Assembly (NCBI RefSeq): GCF_014653945.1
Contig: NZ_BNAU01000002.1
Coordinates: 615,914-679,913, forward strand
DNA length: 64,000 nucleotides
From: Amycolatopsis deserti
Lineage (GTDB): Bacteria > Actinomycetota > Actinomycetes > Mycobacteriales > Pseudonocardiaceae
Reading direction: 5' to 3'
Made by a program: the position numbers and the translations under genes. Shown in pieces: positions 34,300 through 42,682 of the stretch. Within the stretch, counting starts at the first letter, position 1; the number at the start of each line of letters is the position of its first letter. The notes below the pieces were generated by a model. The model saw only the letters and a list, made by a program, of their open reading frames with translations. It ran no database searches and was not told the DNA's origin.

Positions 34300-35286
34300 T
34301 CAACCCAATTCGGCCAGCACCCGCTCCACCACGCGGCCCGCGGCCAGCCCGTACCGGTCGTGCAGCGTCGGGAGGGCGCCTGCGGCCAGGAACTCGTCCG
34401 GGAGCGCGACCGGCACGATCCGGCCGGACACCCCGGCCCGCACCGCCGCCGAGGCGACCGTTTCGAACAGGCCGCCGACCACCGTGTGGTTCTCCAGCGT
34501 CACTGCCAGCCGGTCGCCGGCGATCTCGCGCAGCACGGTCGCCTCGTCGAACGGCTTGATCGTCGGCGCGTGCACGACCGCGACGTCGACCCGGTGCGCG
34601 GCCAGCTTCTCCGCCGCCTGCAGGGCCCGCATCGTCATCAGTCCACTGGAGACGAACACGACGTCGTTGCCGCCGCGCAGCACCTTGGCCTTGCCCAGTT
34701 CGAACCGGTAGTCGTACTCGTCGAGCACCGTCGGCACCTTGCCGCGCAGCAACCGCAGGTAGGTCGGGCCCTCGCACGCCGCCAGCTGCGGCACGGCCTG
34801 CTCGATGTCGACCGAGTCGCACGGGTCCACGATCGTCAGGTTCGGCATGCCGCGGAAGATCGCGATGTCCTCGGTGGCCTGGTGGCTCGGCCCGTAGCCG
34901 GTGGTCAGTCCGGGCAGCCCGCCGACGACGTTGACGTTGAGGTTGGGTTCGGCGATGTCCAGGCACAGGAAGTCGTACGCCCGCCGCGCGGCGAACACCG
35001 AGTAGGTGGACGCGAACGGCACCAGCCCGACCTCGGCCATGCCGGCGGCGGCGCCGAGCAGCAACTGCTCGGCCATGCCGACCTGGAAGAACCGGTCCGG
35101 GTGTGCCTGGGCGAAGATGTGCATGTCGGTGTACTTGCCCAGGTCGGCGGTCAGCCCGACGACCCGGGTGTCCTGCTCGGCGAGCGCGGCCAGGGCGTGC
35201 CCGAACGGCGCGCTGGCGGTCTTCTGGCCGGGGTCGGCGAACGAGGCGATCATCGCCGACGTGGTCAGCCGCTTGGTGGTGGTCAC
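34300..35286 (-). CDS. Transketolase C-terminal subunit
   Basis: This 328-residue protein is the pyrimidine-binding plus C-terminal half of a split transketolase. Visible features are the catalytic Glu region FFQVGMAEQLLLGAAAGMAEVGL, the FASTYSVFAARRAYDFLCLDIA stretch, GLTTGYGPSHQATEDIAIFRGMPN, and TLENHTVVGGLFETVA in the C-terminal domain. It would transfer two-carbon units between sugar phosphates together with the N-terminal subunit. The GTG at 35286 overlaps that gene's stop by GTGA. In this operon it could feed erythrose 4-phosphate into the pentose phosphate pathway. Confidence 0.9.
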   Translation of the reverse strand: MTTTKRLTTSAMIASFADPGQKTASAPFGHALAALAEQDTRVVGLTADLGKYTDMHIFAQAHPDRFFQVGMAEQLLLGAAAGMAEVGLVPFASTYSVFAARRAYDFLCLDIAEPNLNVNVVGGLPGLTTGYGPSHQATEDIAIFRGMPNLTIVDPCDSVDIEQAVPQLAACEGPTYLRLLRGKVPTVLDEYDYRFELGKAKVLRGGNDVVFVSSGLMTMRALQAAEKLAAHRVDVAVVHAPTIKPFDEATVLREIAGDRLAVTLENHTVVGGLFETVASAAVRAGVSGRIVPVALPDEFLAAGALPTLHDRYGLAAGRVVERVLAELG

Positions 35287-36143
35287 GCGTGCGCCCCTTC
35301 GTCCAGCTGCCGGCGGCAGATGTCCCACTCGTGCTCGTCGATGCGCATGAAGTGCGCCTTCTCCCGGGTCTCCAGCAGCGGCACGCCCCGGCCGATCCGG
35401 GTGTCGCACAGCAGAACCGACGGCGGACCGTCCGGCCGGGCCCGCTCGGCGATCTCGTCGAACGCGGCGAGCAGTGCGGGGATGTCGTTGCCGTCCACGC
35501 GGCGGGTGAACCAGCCCGCCGCCTCCCATTTGTCCACGACCGGCTCGGTGCGCAGCACCCCGGCGGTGGGACCGTCGGCCTGCAGCGCGTTGATGTCGAC
35601 CATCGCGGTGAGCAGGCCGAGCCGGTGGTGCGCGGCGCCCATCGCGGCCTCCCACGTCGAGCCCTCGTCCAGCTCGCCGTCGGAGAGGAAGTTGAAGACG
35701 CGCGCCGAGGAGCCCTGCAGCCGCAGCCCGAGCGCCATGCCGACGGCGACGGTGAGCCCGTGACCGAGCGAGCCGCCGGAGATCTCCATGCCCGGGGTGT
35801 AGGTCGCCATGCCGGACATCGGCAGGCGCGAGTCGTCGGAGCCGTAGGTCTCCAGCTCCTCGACCGGCACGACTCCGGCCTCGGCCAGCGCCGCGTACAG
35901 CCCGATCGCGTAGTGCCCGGTGGAGAGCAGGAACCGGTCCCGCTCCGGCCACTCCGGGTCCTCCGGCCGCAGCCGCAGCTGGTCGGTGTAGACGGTGGCG
36001 AGCAGGTCGGCGGCGCCGAGCGCCTGCCCGACGTAGCCCTGGCCCTGGGCCTCGCCCATGTTCAGGATGTGGTGCCGCATGCGGTGGGCCGCCGCGGCGA
36101 CGCGGCCGGCACGGGTGGCCGACGGCGCGATCGATGCAGTCAT
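35283..36143 (-). CDS. Transketolase N-terminal subunit
   Basis: This 286-residue half carries the thiamine diphosphate domain. It has GYVGQALGAADLLATVYTDQLRL at the start of the fold, DRFLLSTGHYAIGLYAALAEAG, SGGSLGHGLTVAVGMALGLRL, and the metal/ThDP motif LSDGELDEGSTWEAAMGAAHHRLGLLTAMVDINALQADG. ATG at 36143 lies 51 bases after the GntR gene stop. It works with the C-terminal subunit that follows. Confidence 0.9.
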   Translation of the reverse strand: MTASIAPSATRAGRVAAAAHRMRHHILNMGEAQGQGYVGQALGAADLLATVYTDQLRLRPEDPEWPERDRFLLSTGHYAIGLYAALAEAGVVPVEELETYGSDDSRLPMSGMATYTPGMEISGGSLGHGLTVAVGMALGLRLQGSSARVFNFLSDGELDEGSTWEAAMGAAHHRLGLLTAMVDINALQADGPTAGVLRTEPVVDKWEAAGWFTRRVDGNDIPALLAAFDEIAERARPDGPPSVLLCDTRIGRGVPLLETREKAHFMRIDEHEWDICRRQLDEGAHA

Positions 36144-36194
36144 GGAGTGCGTCGCTTCCGTGATGCGGGCGGGAAACCGCCCGAGAAGAGAAAG

Positions 36195-36878
36195 TCAGTT
36201 CTCGCCGGTGATCTCGATGCGCGGGCGGGTGCGCACGGTGCCGAACAGCAGGGCCTGCGCGGTGGCGACCATGTGCTCGGAGATCACGCTCTGGGTCTTG
36301 ACCGGGTCGCCGGACTCGATCGCGGTGACGATCTCCAGGTGGCGGCCCGGGCTCATGTTGGACAGGGCGCGTTCCAGGCCGCGGTACATGATGCACATGC
36401 GGATCGGCCCTTCGAGCAGCTTCCACGAGCGCACCAGCGCGTCGTTGCCGGTCAGCTCGACCAGCAGTTCGTGGAAGGCGAGGTCGGCCTCGATCTGGGC
36501 CTCCAGCGACACCCGGGTGGCCCGCGCCATCCGGTCGACCGCGGCCCGCAGGCGGCGGCAGTGCTCCTCGCGGTAGTAGCTCGACGCGAGCGTCTCGCCG
36601 GCCAGCGCCTCCAGCGCCGCCCGGACGGTGAAGGTGTTGATGATGTCCTTCTCGCTGATCGAGCGGACCGTGACGCGGCCGCGCTCGCCGTATTCGACCA
36701 GCCCTTCCTGCTGGAGCTGGCGGAACGCCTCGCGCAGGGTGCCGCGGCTGATGCCGAGCTGCTCGGAGACCTGCACCTCGCCGAGGTGGCTGCCGGGCGG
36801 GAACTCGCCGGTCGTGATGGCCTGGCGCAGCGTGTCGACAGCCATCTGCCGCAGGTTGCGGTTCGGCTCCTTCACCAC
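36195..36878 (-). CDS. GntR family (FadR/FCD type) transcriptional regulator
   Basis: The 227-residue protein has a GntR winged helix (about residues 10-75: DTLRQAITTGEFPPGSHLGEVQVSEQLGISRGTLREAFRQLQQEGLVE) and a helical FCD effector domain (TVRAALEALAGETLAS, DLAFHELLVELTGND, with likely metal-binding His). GTG at 36878 is preferred because GGGGAGGG lies 5 bases upstream; GTG 36875 is adjacent. The TGTTRACA sites at the head of the operon fit the usual FadR-type operator pattern, so it is the likely regulator of the whole cluster. Confidence 0.88.
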   Translation of the reverse strand: MVKEPNRNLRQMAVDTLRQAITTGEFPPGSHLGEVQVSEQLGISRGTLREAFRQLQQEGLVEYGERGRVTVRSISEKDIINTFTVRAALEALAGETLASSYYREEHCRRLRAAVDRMARATRVSLEAQIEADLAFHELLVELTGNDALVRSWKLLEGPIRMCIMYRGLERALSNMSPGRHLEIVTAIESGDPVKTQSVISEHMVATAQALLFGTVRTRPRIEITGEN

Positions 36879-36901
36879 GCGCGCCCTCCCCGGGCTGGTC
36901 G

Positions 36902-37366
36902 TCAACACCGCTCGTACTCGCTGATCAACGATACCTTCGCCGCGCTGGCGGACCGCTCGTCGAAGGTGTATCCCAGCCACTCTGCCACGAGGCGCCGCGC
37001 CAGCTCCAGCCCGACCACCCGCTGCCCGAGCGTGAGCACCTGGCAGTTGTTGGACAGGACCGAGCGCTCGACGGAGAACGAGTCGTGCGCGGTGGTGGCC
37101 CGCACGCCGGCCACCTTGTTGGCCGACAGCGCCATCCCGATGCCGGTGCCGCACACCAGCACGGCCCGGTCGGCCTTGCCGTCGCGGATCGCCTCGCCCG
37201 CGGCGAGCCCGATCTCCGGGTAGGGCCGGTGGACGTCCTCGGCGCCGCGGTGCACGCCGAGGTCGATCACCTCGGCCACCCGCGGATCGGCCCGCAGGTC
37301 CGCGGCGATCTGCTCCTTGTAGTCCAGGCCGGCGTCGTCGCAGCCGACCACGATGCGGTAGTTCAT
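36902..37366 (-). CDS. RpiB/LacAB-type sugar-phosphate isomerase (probable D-erythrulose-4-phosphate isomerase)
   Basis: This 154-residue protein is an RpiB-fold isomerase: YRIVVGCDDAGLDYKEQI at the start, VLVCGTGIGMALSANKVAGVRATTAHD with the catalytic Cys, and SVLSNNCQVLTLGQRVVGLELAR. RpiB converts ribulose and ribose phosphates, but homologues next to DhaK-type kinases isomerise D-erythrulose 4-phosphate to D-erythrose 4-phosphate in mycobacterial tetritol pathways. The neighbours here favour the latter. ATG at 37366 overlaps the kinase stop by ATGA. Confidence 0.85.
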   Translation of the reverse strand: MNYRIVVGCDDAGLDYKEQIAADLRADPRVAEVIDLGVHRGAEDVHRPYPEIGLAAGEAIRDGKADRAVLVCGTGIGMALSANKVAGVRATTAHDSFSVERSVLSNNCQVLTLGQRVVGLELARRLVAEWLGYTFDERSASAAKVSLISEYERC

Positions 37367-39036
37367 CGCTTCCCTCCTTCGAGGTACTCCGAAACGGTCC
37401 GCGCGATCAGGGCCAGTGAGACCGCTCCGGGGTCCGGGGTGCCGACGCTGCGCTCGGCGAGCGGACGGGCCCGGCCCTTGCGGGGCACCAGATCGGCGGT
37501 GGCGCGCGCGGCCTCCTCGGCCGCTGCCGCGGCTTGGGCCCAGGTCCCGGATCCCAGCCGCGCGCGGAACGGCACGAGCGCGTCGACCAGCGTCTTGTCG
37601 CCCGGCTCGGCGCCGCCGAGGGACATCACGCGCTCGGCGAACGCGGCCACCGCGGCGCGGGCGTCGATCGCGCCCGTGCCGATGACCTCGCCGGCCGCGC
37701 GCAGCCCGGCGCCCCACAGGACTCCGGAGGTGCCGCCGGCGCGGGCGGCCCACTCGTCCCCGGCGGCGGCGAGCACGTCGCCCGCCCCGGCGCCGGCGTG
37801 CCAGGCGGCCTCGGCGGCGGTGACGGCGGCGTCGATGCCGCGGACCATGCCGCGACCGTGGTCGCCGTCGCCGGCCACCGCGTCGATGGCGCCCAGCTCG
37901 GATTCGGCTTCATGCAGGGCTTTCCGGACCGCGCGCAGCCCGTCGAGCACGGTCGCGGCCAGTTCCCGGGACTCGGCGGTCGCCTCGCTGAAGCGCGGCG
38001 CGTCGTCGGTCAGCTCCGCGACGGTCTCCTCGCCCTCGGCGGCGGTGATGGTGCCGCGGCGGAAGGCGGGCGTCCACGCGGGCGCGGTCCACAGCCGCTC
38101 CAGCTCGTCGTCCAGCCACGTCACGGTCAGCGACACCCCGGCCATGTCGAGGCTGGTCACCAGCTCGCCGACCTCGGGCCGCACGAGCGTGTGGCCGGAG
38201 TCGCGCAGCAGCCGGCTGACGTCGGTCCACAGCACGAACAGCTCCTCGTGCTTGACCGAGCCGAGGCCGTTGAGCAGGACCGCGATCCGCTCGCCCGCCC
38301 CGGCCGGTTTCTCGGCGAGGATCCGCCGCACGAAGTCCCCGGCGAGTTCCCGCGCGGTCGGCCGCGGCACGTCGCGCAGGCCGGGTTCGCCGTGGATGCC
38401 GAGCCCGAGGCCCATGTGCCCGTCCGGCACGGTGAACAGCGGGGCGTCCGCGCCGGGGAACGTGCATCCGGCGAAGGCGGTGCCGATCGTGCGGGTCGCG
38501 TCGTTGGCCTTGCGCCCCAGCCGGACGACCTCGTCGAGGTCCAGGCCCTCCTCGGCGGCCGCGCCCATCACCTTGAAGACGGTGAAGTCCCCGGCGATGC
38601 CGCGACGGTCGGCGGGCCGCTCCGCGCTGGCGATGTCGTCGGTGACGACGACGTTCTCCGCCCGGATGCCCTGCGCCCGCAGGCGTTCGGTGGCCAGGCC
38701 GAAGTTCATCACGTCCCCGGCGTAGTTGCCGTAGGTGAAGACGACACCCGCGCCGGAGTGCGCCGCCCGCGCCACCGACACCGCGTCCTGCGCCGACGGT
38801 GAGGTGAACAGGTTGCCGCTCACCGCGCCGTCGGCCAGGCCGGGACCGATGATGCCGTAGAAGGCCGGGTAGTGGCCGGACCCGCCGCCGGGCAGCACGG
38901 CCACCTTGGGCCGGGACGGCCGGTTGCGGCGGACGGCGCCGCCAGGCACGCGCCGCACGGTGTCCGCGTGCAGTTCGCAGAACCCGGCCAGGGCGTCTTC
39001 GGCGAAGCTCGCCGGATCGTTGCTCAGGTAGGTCAT
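37363..39036 (-). CDS. DhaK/DhaL-type kinase (probable erythrulose kinase)
   Basis: This 557-residue kinase fuses a DhaK substrate-binding domain to a DhaL ATP-binding domain. The first part contains LPGGGSGHYPAFYGIIGPGLADGAVSGNLFTSPSA and the GLGIHGEPG loop with the His that holds the carbonyl substrate covalently. The second part contains GDGDHGRGMVRGIDAA and GGTSGVLWGAGLRAAGE. Family enzymes phosphorylate dihydroxyacetone or erythrulose with ATP. The adjacent RpiB-type isomerase, SDR and TIM-barrel isomerase point to D- or L-erythrulose. Dihydroxyacetone remains possible. Confidence 0.87.
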   Translation of the reverse strand: MTYLSNDPASFAEDALAGFCELHADTVRRVPGGAVRRNRPSRPKVAVLPGGGSGHYPAFYGIIGPGLADGAVSGNLFTSPSAQDAVSVARAAHSGAGVVFTYGNYAGDVMNFGLATERLRAQGIRAENVVVTDDIASAERPADRRGIAGDFTVFKVMGAAAEEGLDLDEVVRLGRKANDATRTIGTAFAGCTFPGADAPLFTVPDGHMGLGLGIHGEPGLRDVPRPTARELAGDFVRRILAEKPAGAGERIAVLLNGLGSVKHEELFVLWTDVSRLLRDSGHTLVRPEVGELVTSLDMAGVSLTVTWLDDELERLWTAPAWTPAFRRGTITAAEGEETVAELTDDAPRFSEATAESRELAATVLDGLRAVRKALHEAESELGAIDAVAGDGDHGRGMVRGIDAAVTAAEAAWHAGAGAGDVLAAAGDEWAARAGGTSGVLWGAGLRAAGEVIGTGAIDARAAVAAFAERVMSLGGAEPGDKTLVDALVPFRARLGSGTWAQAAAAAEEAARATADLVPRKGRARPLAERSVGTPDPGAVSLALIARTVSEYLEGGKR

Positions 39037-39050
39037 CGCACTGTCCGTCC

Positions 39051-39824
39051 TCAGTGGAGGAACGAGCCACCGTTGATGTCGATGGTGGTGCCCTGCAGGT
39101 AGCCGGCGTCCTCGCTGGTGAGCCACGCGATCACGCCGGCCACGTCGGCGACGGTGGCCTGACGGCCCAGCGGGATGCCCTTGACGATGGCGGCCTCCAG
39201 CTCGTCGGTGGTGCCGACGCGGATGTCGGTGTCCACCGCGCCCGGGGCGACCGCGTTGACGGTGACCCCGGCGTCGCCCAGCTCGCGGGCCAGCGCCTTG
39301 GTGAAGCCGAGGATCGCGGCCTTGGCCGAGCTGTACGGGGTGCGGCCGAACACGCCGCCGCCCTGCTGGGCCGACACCGACGACATGTTCACGATCCGGC
39401 CCCAGCCGGCCTCGATCAGGTCCGGCAGGAACGCCTTGGTGACCAGGTAGGTGCCGGTCGCGTTGACCGCCATCACCTTGTTCCACAGCTCGAGCGTGGT
39501 CTCCAGGAACGGCACCGGCGAGGTGATGCCGGCGATGTTGACCACCGCGCCGACGCCCGGCAGGCGTCCGGCGTCGACCTCGGCGCGCACGGCCCGGTAG
39601 GCGGCGAGCACGGACGGCTCGTCGGCCACGTCGACGCCGTGGGCGAACACCGGCGCGCCGGTCTGGGCGGCGATCTCGTCGGCGGCCTCCTTGGCGGCGG
39701 GCTCGTTCAGGTCGAGCACGGCCACGGCCCAGCCGTCGCGGGCGAGGCGGGCGGCGGTGGCCTTGCCGATCCCGCGGGGCGCGCCGGCCCCGGTGATCAC
39801 GGCGGTGCGCTGCGTGTCAGGCAT
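39051..39824 (-). CDS. SDR family oxidoreductase (probable tetritol dehydrogenase)
   Basis: A 257-residue classical short-chain dehydrogenase: cofactor motif VITGAGAPRGIGKATAARLA, an Asp in AVLDLNE that favours NAD, the NIAG loop, Ser in MSSVSAQQGG, and the catalytic Y-x-x-x-K in TPYSSAKAAILG. It lies 14 bases before the kinase gene and 23 bases after the TIM-barrel gene, so it is in the same operon. I infer oxidation of a tetritol such as threitol to erythrulose, by analogy with mycobacterial clusters. Confidence 0.85.
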   Translation of the reverse strand: MPDTQRTAVITGAGAPRGIGKATAARLARDGWAVAVLDLNEPAAKEAADEIAAQTGAPVFAHGVDVADEPSVLAAYRAVRAEVDAGRLPGVGAVVNIAGITSPVPFLETTLELWNKVMAVNATGTYLVTKAFLPDLIEAGWGRIVNMSSVSAQQGGGVFGRTPYSSAKAAILGFTKALARELGDAGVTVNAVAPGAVDTDIRVGTTDELEAAIVKGIPLGRQATVADVAGVIAWLTSEDAGYLQGTTIDINGGSFLH

Positions 39825-39847
39825 TTCGGTGTTCTCCTTGCATGGGT

Positions 39848-40660
39848 TCACAGGCCGGCGATGAAGGTCGCGGCCTTGACCGCGGCGGCCGGCCGTTCGT
39901 CGTCGGTGACGTCCCGGGTCTCCAGTTCCAGCGAGCTGGCACCCCGGTAGCCCGAGGCACGCAACGCGGCGAACGTGGCCGCGAAGTCGACCACCCCGTT
40001 GCCGATGCTGTGGTTGATGTGGCCCGGGGTGGCGTCGCGCAGGTGCACGTGGGCGATGCGCCCGGCGAACCGTTCGGCGTAGGCGGCGGGGTCGCCGCCG
40101 GAGGCCACGACGTGGCTGGTGTCGAGCACCAGGCCCACGGCCGGGTCGAGCCGCTCGGCCAGCCGCCCGGCCAGGTCGGTGTTCCAGCACAAGCGGTAGT
40201 AGTGCGGGGCCTCGACCCAGATGGCGACGCCGTGTCCGGCCGCGGCTTCGGCGGCCCGGTGCAGCTGGGCCGCGACCAGGCCGAGGTCCTCGTCCAGGGT
40301 CGCGACCGACTCGTGGGACTGGGCGCCGCAGGGCAGGACCAGTGCGTCCGCCCCGCAGGCCGCGGTGAGGTCGAGCAGGCGGCGCAGGTGGGCCGCCCGC
40401 CCGGCCTCGTCGTGCGGCCGGTTCAGGTCACCGATGTCGCCGTTGACCGACCGGACCCGCAGACCGGAAGCCGCCACCTCGGCGGCGACGGCGCGCACCG
40501 CGTCGTCGGTCAGGTCGTAGGGCACGTGGTCGCACACCCCCGGCAGCGCGCCGAGGTCGATCTCGCCGAACCCGCACTCCGCGATGACCGCCAGCGCCGA
40601 CGGCAGTGGCAGGTGCCGGAAGCTGATCGTCGAGCAGCCCGGCCATCCGGTTCGTTCCAT
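39848..40660 (-). CDS. TIM-barrel sugar phosphate isomerase/epimerase
   Basis: A 270-residue AP-endonuclease-2-fold protein related to xylose isomerase-like enzymes. It contains IAECGFGEIDLG in strand 1, VNGDIGDLNRPHDE, ALVLPCGAQSH, IWVEAPHYYRLCW, LVLDTSHVVASGGDP and VHLRDATPGHINHSIGNGVVDFA, giving the Glu, Asp and His metal ligands expected. In mycobacterial tetritol pathways a member of this fold isomerises L-erythrulose 1-phosphate to D-erythrulose 4-phosphate. ATG at 40660 is preferred to 40696 because the longer version would place operator sites inside the gene. No ribosome-binding site is evident. Confidence 0.85.
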   Translation of the reverse strand: MERTGWPGCSTISFRHLPLPSALAVIAECGFGEIDLGALPGVCDHVPYDLTDDAVRAVAAEVAASGLRVRSVNGDIGDLNRPHDEAGRAAHLRRLLDLTAACGADALVLPCGAQSHESVATLDEDLGLVAAQLHRAAEAAAGHGVAIWVEAPHYYRLCWNTDLAGRLAERLDPAVGLVLDTSHVVASGGDPAAYAERFAGRIAHVHLRDATPGHINHSIGNGVVDFAATFAALRASGYRGASSLELETRDVTDDERPAAAVKAATFIAGL

Positions 40661-40669
40661 GGACGGCAA

Positions 40670-40793
40670 TGTTAACAGAGAAGTGTCAACAGACAAGGTT
40701 TACGCACATTTTGCCGGTGACAAGCAGGTAGAACGCGATACGTGTTGTTGACAGAGCCGCGTCGAGCACGCACGATGTCCTGCATTGTTAACA
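40670..40793. promoter_or_regulatory. Divergent promoter with four TGTTRACA operator sites
   Basis: TGTTAACA occurs at 40670-40677 and 40786-40793; TGTCAACA at 40684-40691 and its reverse complement TGTTGACA at 40746-40753. They flank the divergent starts of the TIM-barrel operon (40660) and the MHS transporter (40848). The pattern fits FadR-type GntR operators (TNGTNNNACNA-like), making the GntR protein at 36195-36878 the likely regulator of both directions. Confidence 0.7.
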
Positions 40794-40847
40794 GGAGGGC
40801 ACCGCGACGTAGGGTCGTGGTGGCCCCTGACAGGAAGGCAATCGACA

Positions 40848-42182
40848 ATGCGCAGCGAAGCGCTCACCATGCGCGGCCCGGTGCACGGCACGCCCGATGC
40901 GCGCCGCGTCGCCTGGGGCTCCACCGCCGGGGCCGTGATCGAGAGCTACGACTTCATCGGCTTCGGCACCGCCGCGGCCCTCTACTTCGGACACGCGTTC
41001 TTCCCCAACGCCTCACCCGTGATCGGCACGCTGTCGGCGTTCGCCACGCTCGGGGTCGGGTTCGTGGCGCGGCCGATCGGCGGGATCATCGGCGGTCACC
41101 TCGGCGACAAGATCGGCCGTAAGCCCGTGCTGGTGGCGTCCCTGATCGTGATGGGACTGGCCACGTTCGCGATCGGCCTGCTGCCGACGTACGAGACCGC
41201 CGGCGTGCTGGCCCCGGCGCTGCTGGTGACGGTGCGGATCATCCAGGGTGTCGCCTACGGCGCCGAGTGGGGCGGCGCGATCCTGATGACCTACGAGCAC
41301 GCGCCGTGGCGCCGCAAGGGCGCGTTCACCGGCATCGTGCAGGCCGGGTTCCCGATCGGGCTGCTGCTGGCGAACCTGGTGTTCCTGGTGTCGGTGAACC
41401 TCTCCGGCGACTGGGCGTGGCGGGTGCCGTTCCTGGCCAGCCTGATCCTGGTGATCGTCGGGCTGATCGTGCGGGCCAAGGTGCCCGAGTCGCCGGTGTT
41501 CGAGGACGTGCGCGACAGCGGCGACATCGTGAAGGCGCCGATCGTGCAGGTGCTGCGCGAGGACTGGCGCAACGTGCTGCGCGGCATCGGGCTGCGGATC
41601 GCCGAGACCGCGGGTTACGCGGTGGCCATCACCTACATGATCTCGTACCTGAAGTCGGAGGAGCTGGCGTCCAGCGGCGAGACGATCATGGCGTTGTGCA
41701 TCGCCTCGGCGGTGGGCATCGGGGCGACGATCGCGTGGGGCGGGCTGACCGACCGCATCGGACGGCGCCCGGTCTACGTGTGGGTGACGCTGTTCGGCGC
41801 GCTGTGGGCGATCCCGATGTTCCTGCTGGTGAACACGGCGTCGATCATCGCGATCGTGGTCACGGTGATCGTGTCGTACGCGGTGTGCCAGAACGCGCTC
41901 GCCGGTGCGCAGGGTGCGTGGTTCCCGGAGCTGTTCCAGGCGCAGACGCGCTCCTCGGGGGCCTCGCTGGCGTACCAGATCTCCGCGATGATCTCCGGGA
42001 TCACGCCGTTCGTGACGACGTTGCTGTTCCTGTGGCTGGGCTGGCTCGGGCCGGCGCTGCTGTTCCTCGCCTACTCCGCGCTGGGCCTGGTGTCGGCGCT
42101 GCTGACGCGCGAGACGTGGGGCCGCGCCGAGCGGGAAGCGGCGGACCGAGCGACGGCGGAGACGCCGGTGTCGGTGGGCTGA
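40848..42182 (+). CDS. MHS-family MFS transporter (tetritol cluster)
   Basis: A 444-residue, 12-helix symporter with the MHS signatures STAGAVIESYDFIGFGTAAALYF, GGHLGDKIGRKPVL and AYGAEWGGAILMTYEHAP. AGGAAGG precedes ATG 40848; in-frame starts further upstream would run through the operator region. It shares a divergent promoter with the sugar operon, so it probably imports that pathway's substrate. MHS carriers more often carry organic acids, so an acid such as a tetronate cannot be excluded. Confidence 0.9.
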   Translation: MRSEALTMRGPVHGTPDARRVAWGSTAGAVIESYDFIGFGTAAALYFGHAFFPNASPVIGTLSAFATLGVGFVARPIGGIIGGHLGDKIGRKPVLVASLIVMGLATFAIGLLPTYETAGVLAPALLVTVRIIQGVAYGAEWGGAILMTYEHAPWRRKGAFTGIVQAGFPIGLLLANLVFLVSVNLSGDWAWRVPFLASLILVIVGLIVRAKVPESPVFEDVRDSGDIVKAPIVQVLREDWRNVLRGIGLRIAETAGYAVAITYMISYLKSEELASSGETIMALCIASAVGIGATIAWGGLTDRIGRRPVYVWVTLFGALWAIPMFLLVNTASIIAIVVTVIVSYAVCQNALAGAQGAWFPELFQAQTRSSGASLAYQISAMISGITPFVTTLLFLWLGWLGPALLFLAYSALGLVSALLTRETWGRAEREAADRATAETPVSVG

Positions 42183-42188
42183 TCGGGT

Positions 42189-42222
42189 GCTGGGGTCCGC
42201 CAGGACGGGGACGGACCCCAGC
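42189..42222 (+). terminator. Hairpin terminator after MHS transporter
   Basis: GCTGGGGTCCG (42189-42199) and CGGACCCCAGC (42212-42222) form a perfect 11-bp stem with a 12-base loop, six bases after the transporter stop codon. Confidence 0.75.
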
Positions 42223-42242
42223 ACACCGAGGAGAAGGAGCCG

Positions 42243-42319
42243 GTGCGGGTGATCGTCACCGAGCTGCCCGGCAGCCACTGGGCCGCGGAAACGTGACACT
42301 GGACGAGAAGGACGCTTGA
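42243..42319 (+). other. Two overlapping micro-ORFs (17 and 8 codons), possible gene remnant
   Basis: A strong ribosome-binding site (GAGGAGAAGGAG, 42228-42239) is followed by a 17-codon ORF (42243-42296), whose stop shares GTGA with the start of an 8-codon ORF (42293-42319). They may be what is left of a deleted gene pair, or tiny peptides. I do not recognise them. Confidence 0.3.
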
Positions 42320-42370
42320 CTGCCGCCGCCGATGATCGATAATCACGGGCGGCGGTGAGGGGGTGGGCCG

Positions 42371-42682
42371 GTGGTTCCGGTCGGTGCGGTCCGGTGGTCC
42401 GGCGCGGGCTGCCTGGTGGGGCCGTTGCTCCTGCTGGGCCTGATCGTGGGCGCGGTGGTCCAGAACCTCTTCGACGGGCACTCGCTCGTCACCGACATCG
42501 GGTGGGTCGCGGGCTTCGTGCTCAGCGCGGTGCTCATCCGCGTCATCGGCCGCAGAGTGAACCGCCACGGCAACGTCCACACCCTGTACGACTCGCCGAT
42601 GCAGAGCTACGTGTGGCTGGCCGTGGCGTGCGCCGTGCTCACGCTCGGGATCATCCTGCTGTTCCGCCTGCTGCCGGACTAG
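42371..42682 (+). CDS. Small hypothetical membrane protein
   Basis: This 103-residue protein has three predicted membrane segments: about residues 13-33 (GCLVGPLLLLGLIVGAVVQNL), 41-60 (DIGWVAGFVLSAVLIRVIG) and 80-100 (YVWLAVACAVLTLGIILLFRL). Between the second and third lies a basic loop. The GTG start is supported only by a GAGGGGG-type purine run. It converges on the TetR gene at 42683, whose stop is adjacent. I do not recognise a family. Confidence 0.65.
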   Translation: MVPVGAVRWSGAGCLVGPLLLLGLIVGAVVQNLFDGHSLVTDIGWVAGFVLSAVLIRVIGRRVNRHGNVHTLYDSPMQSYVWLAVACAVLTLGIILLFRLLPD

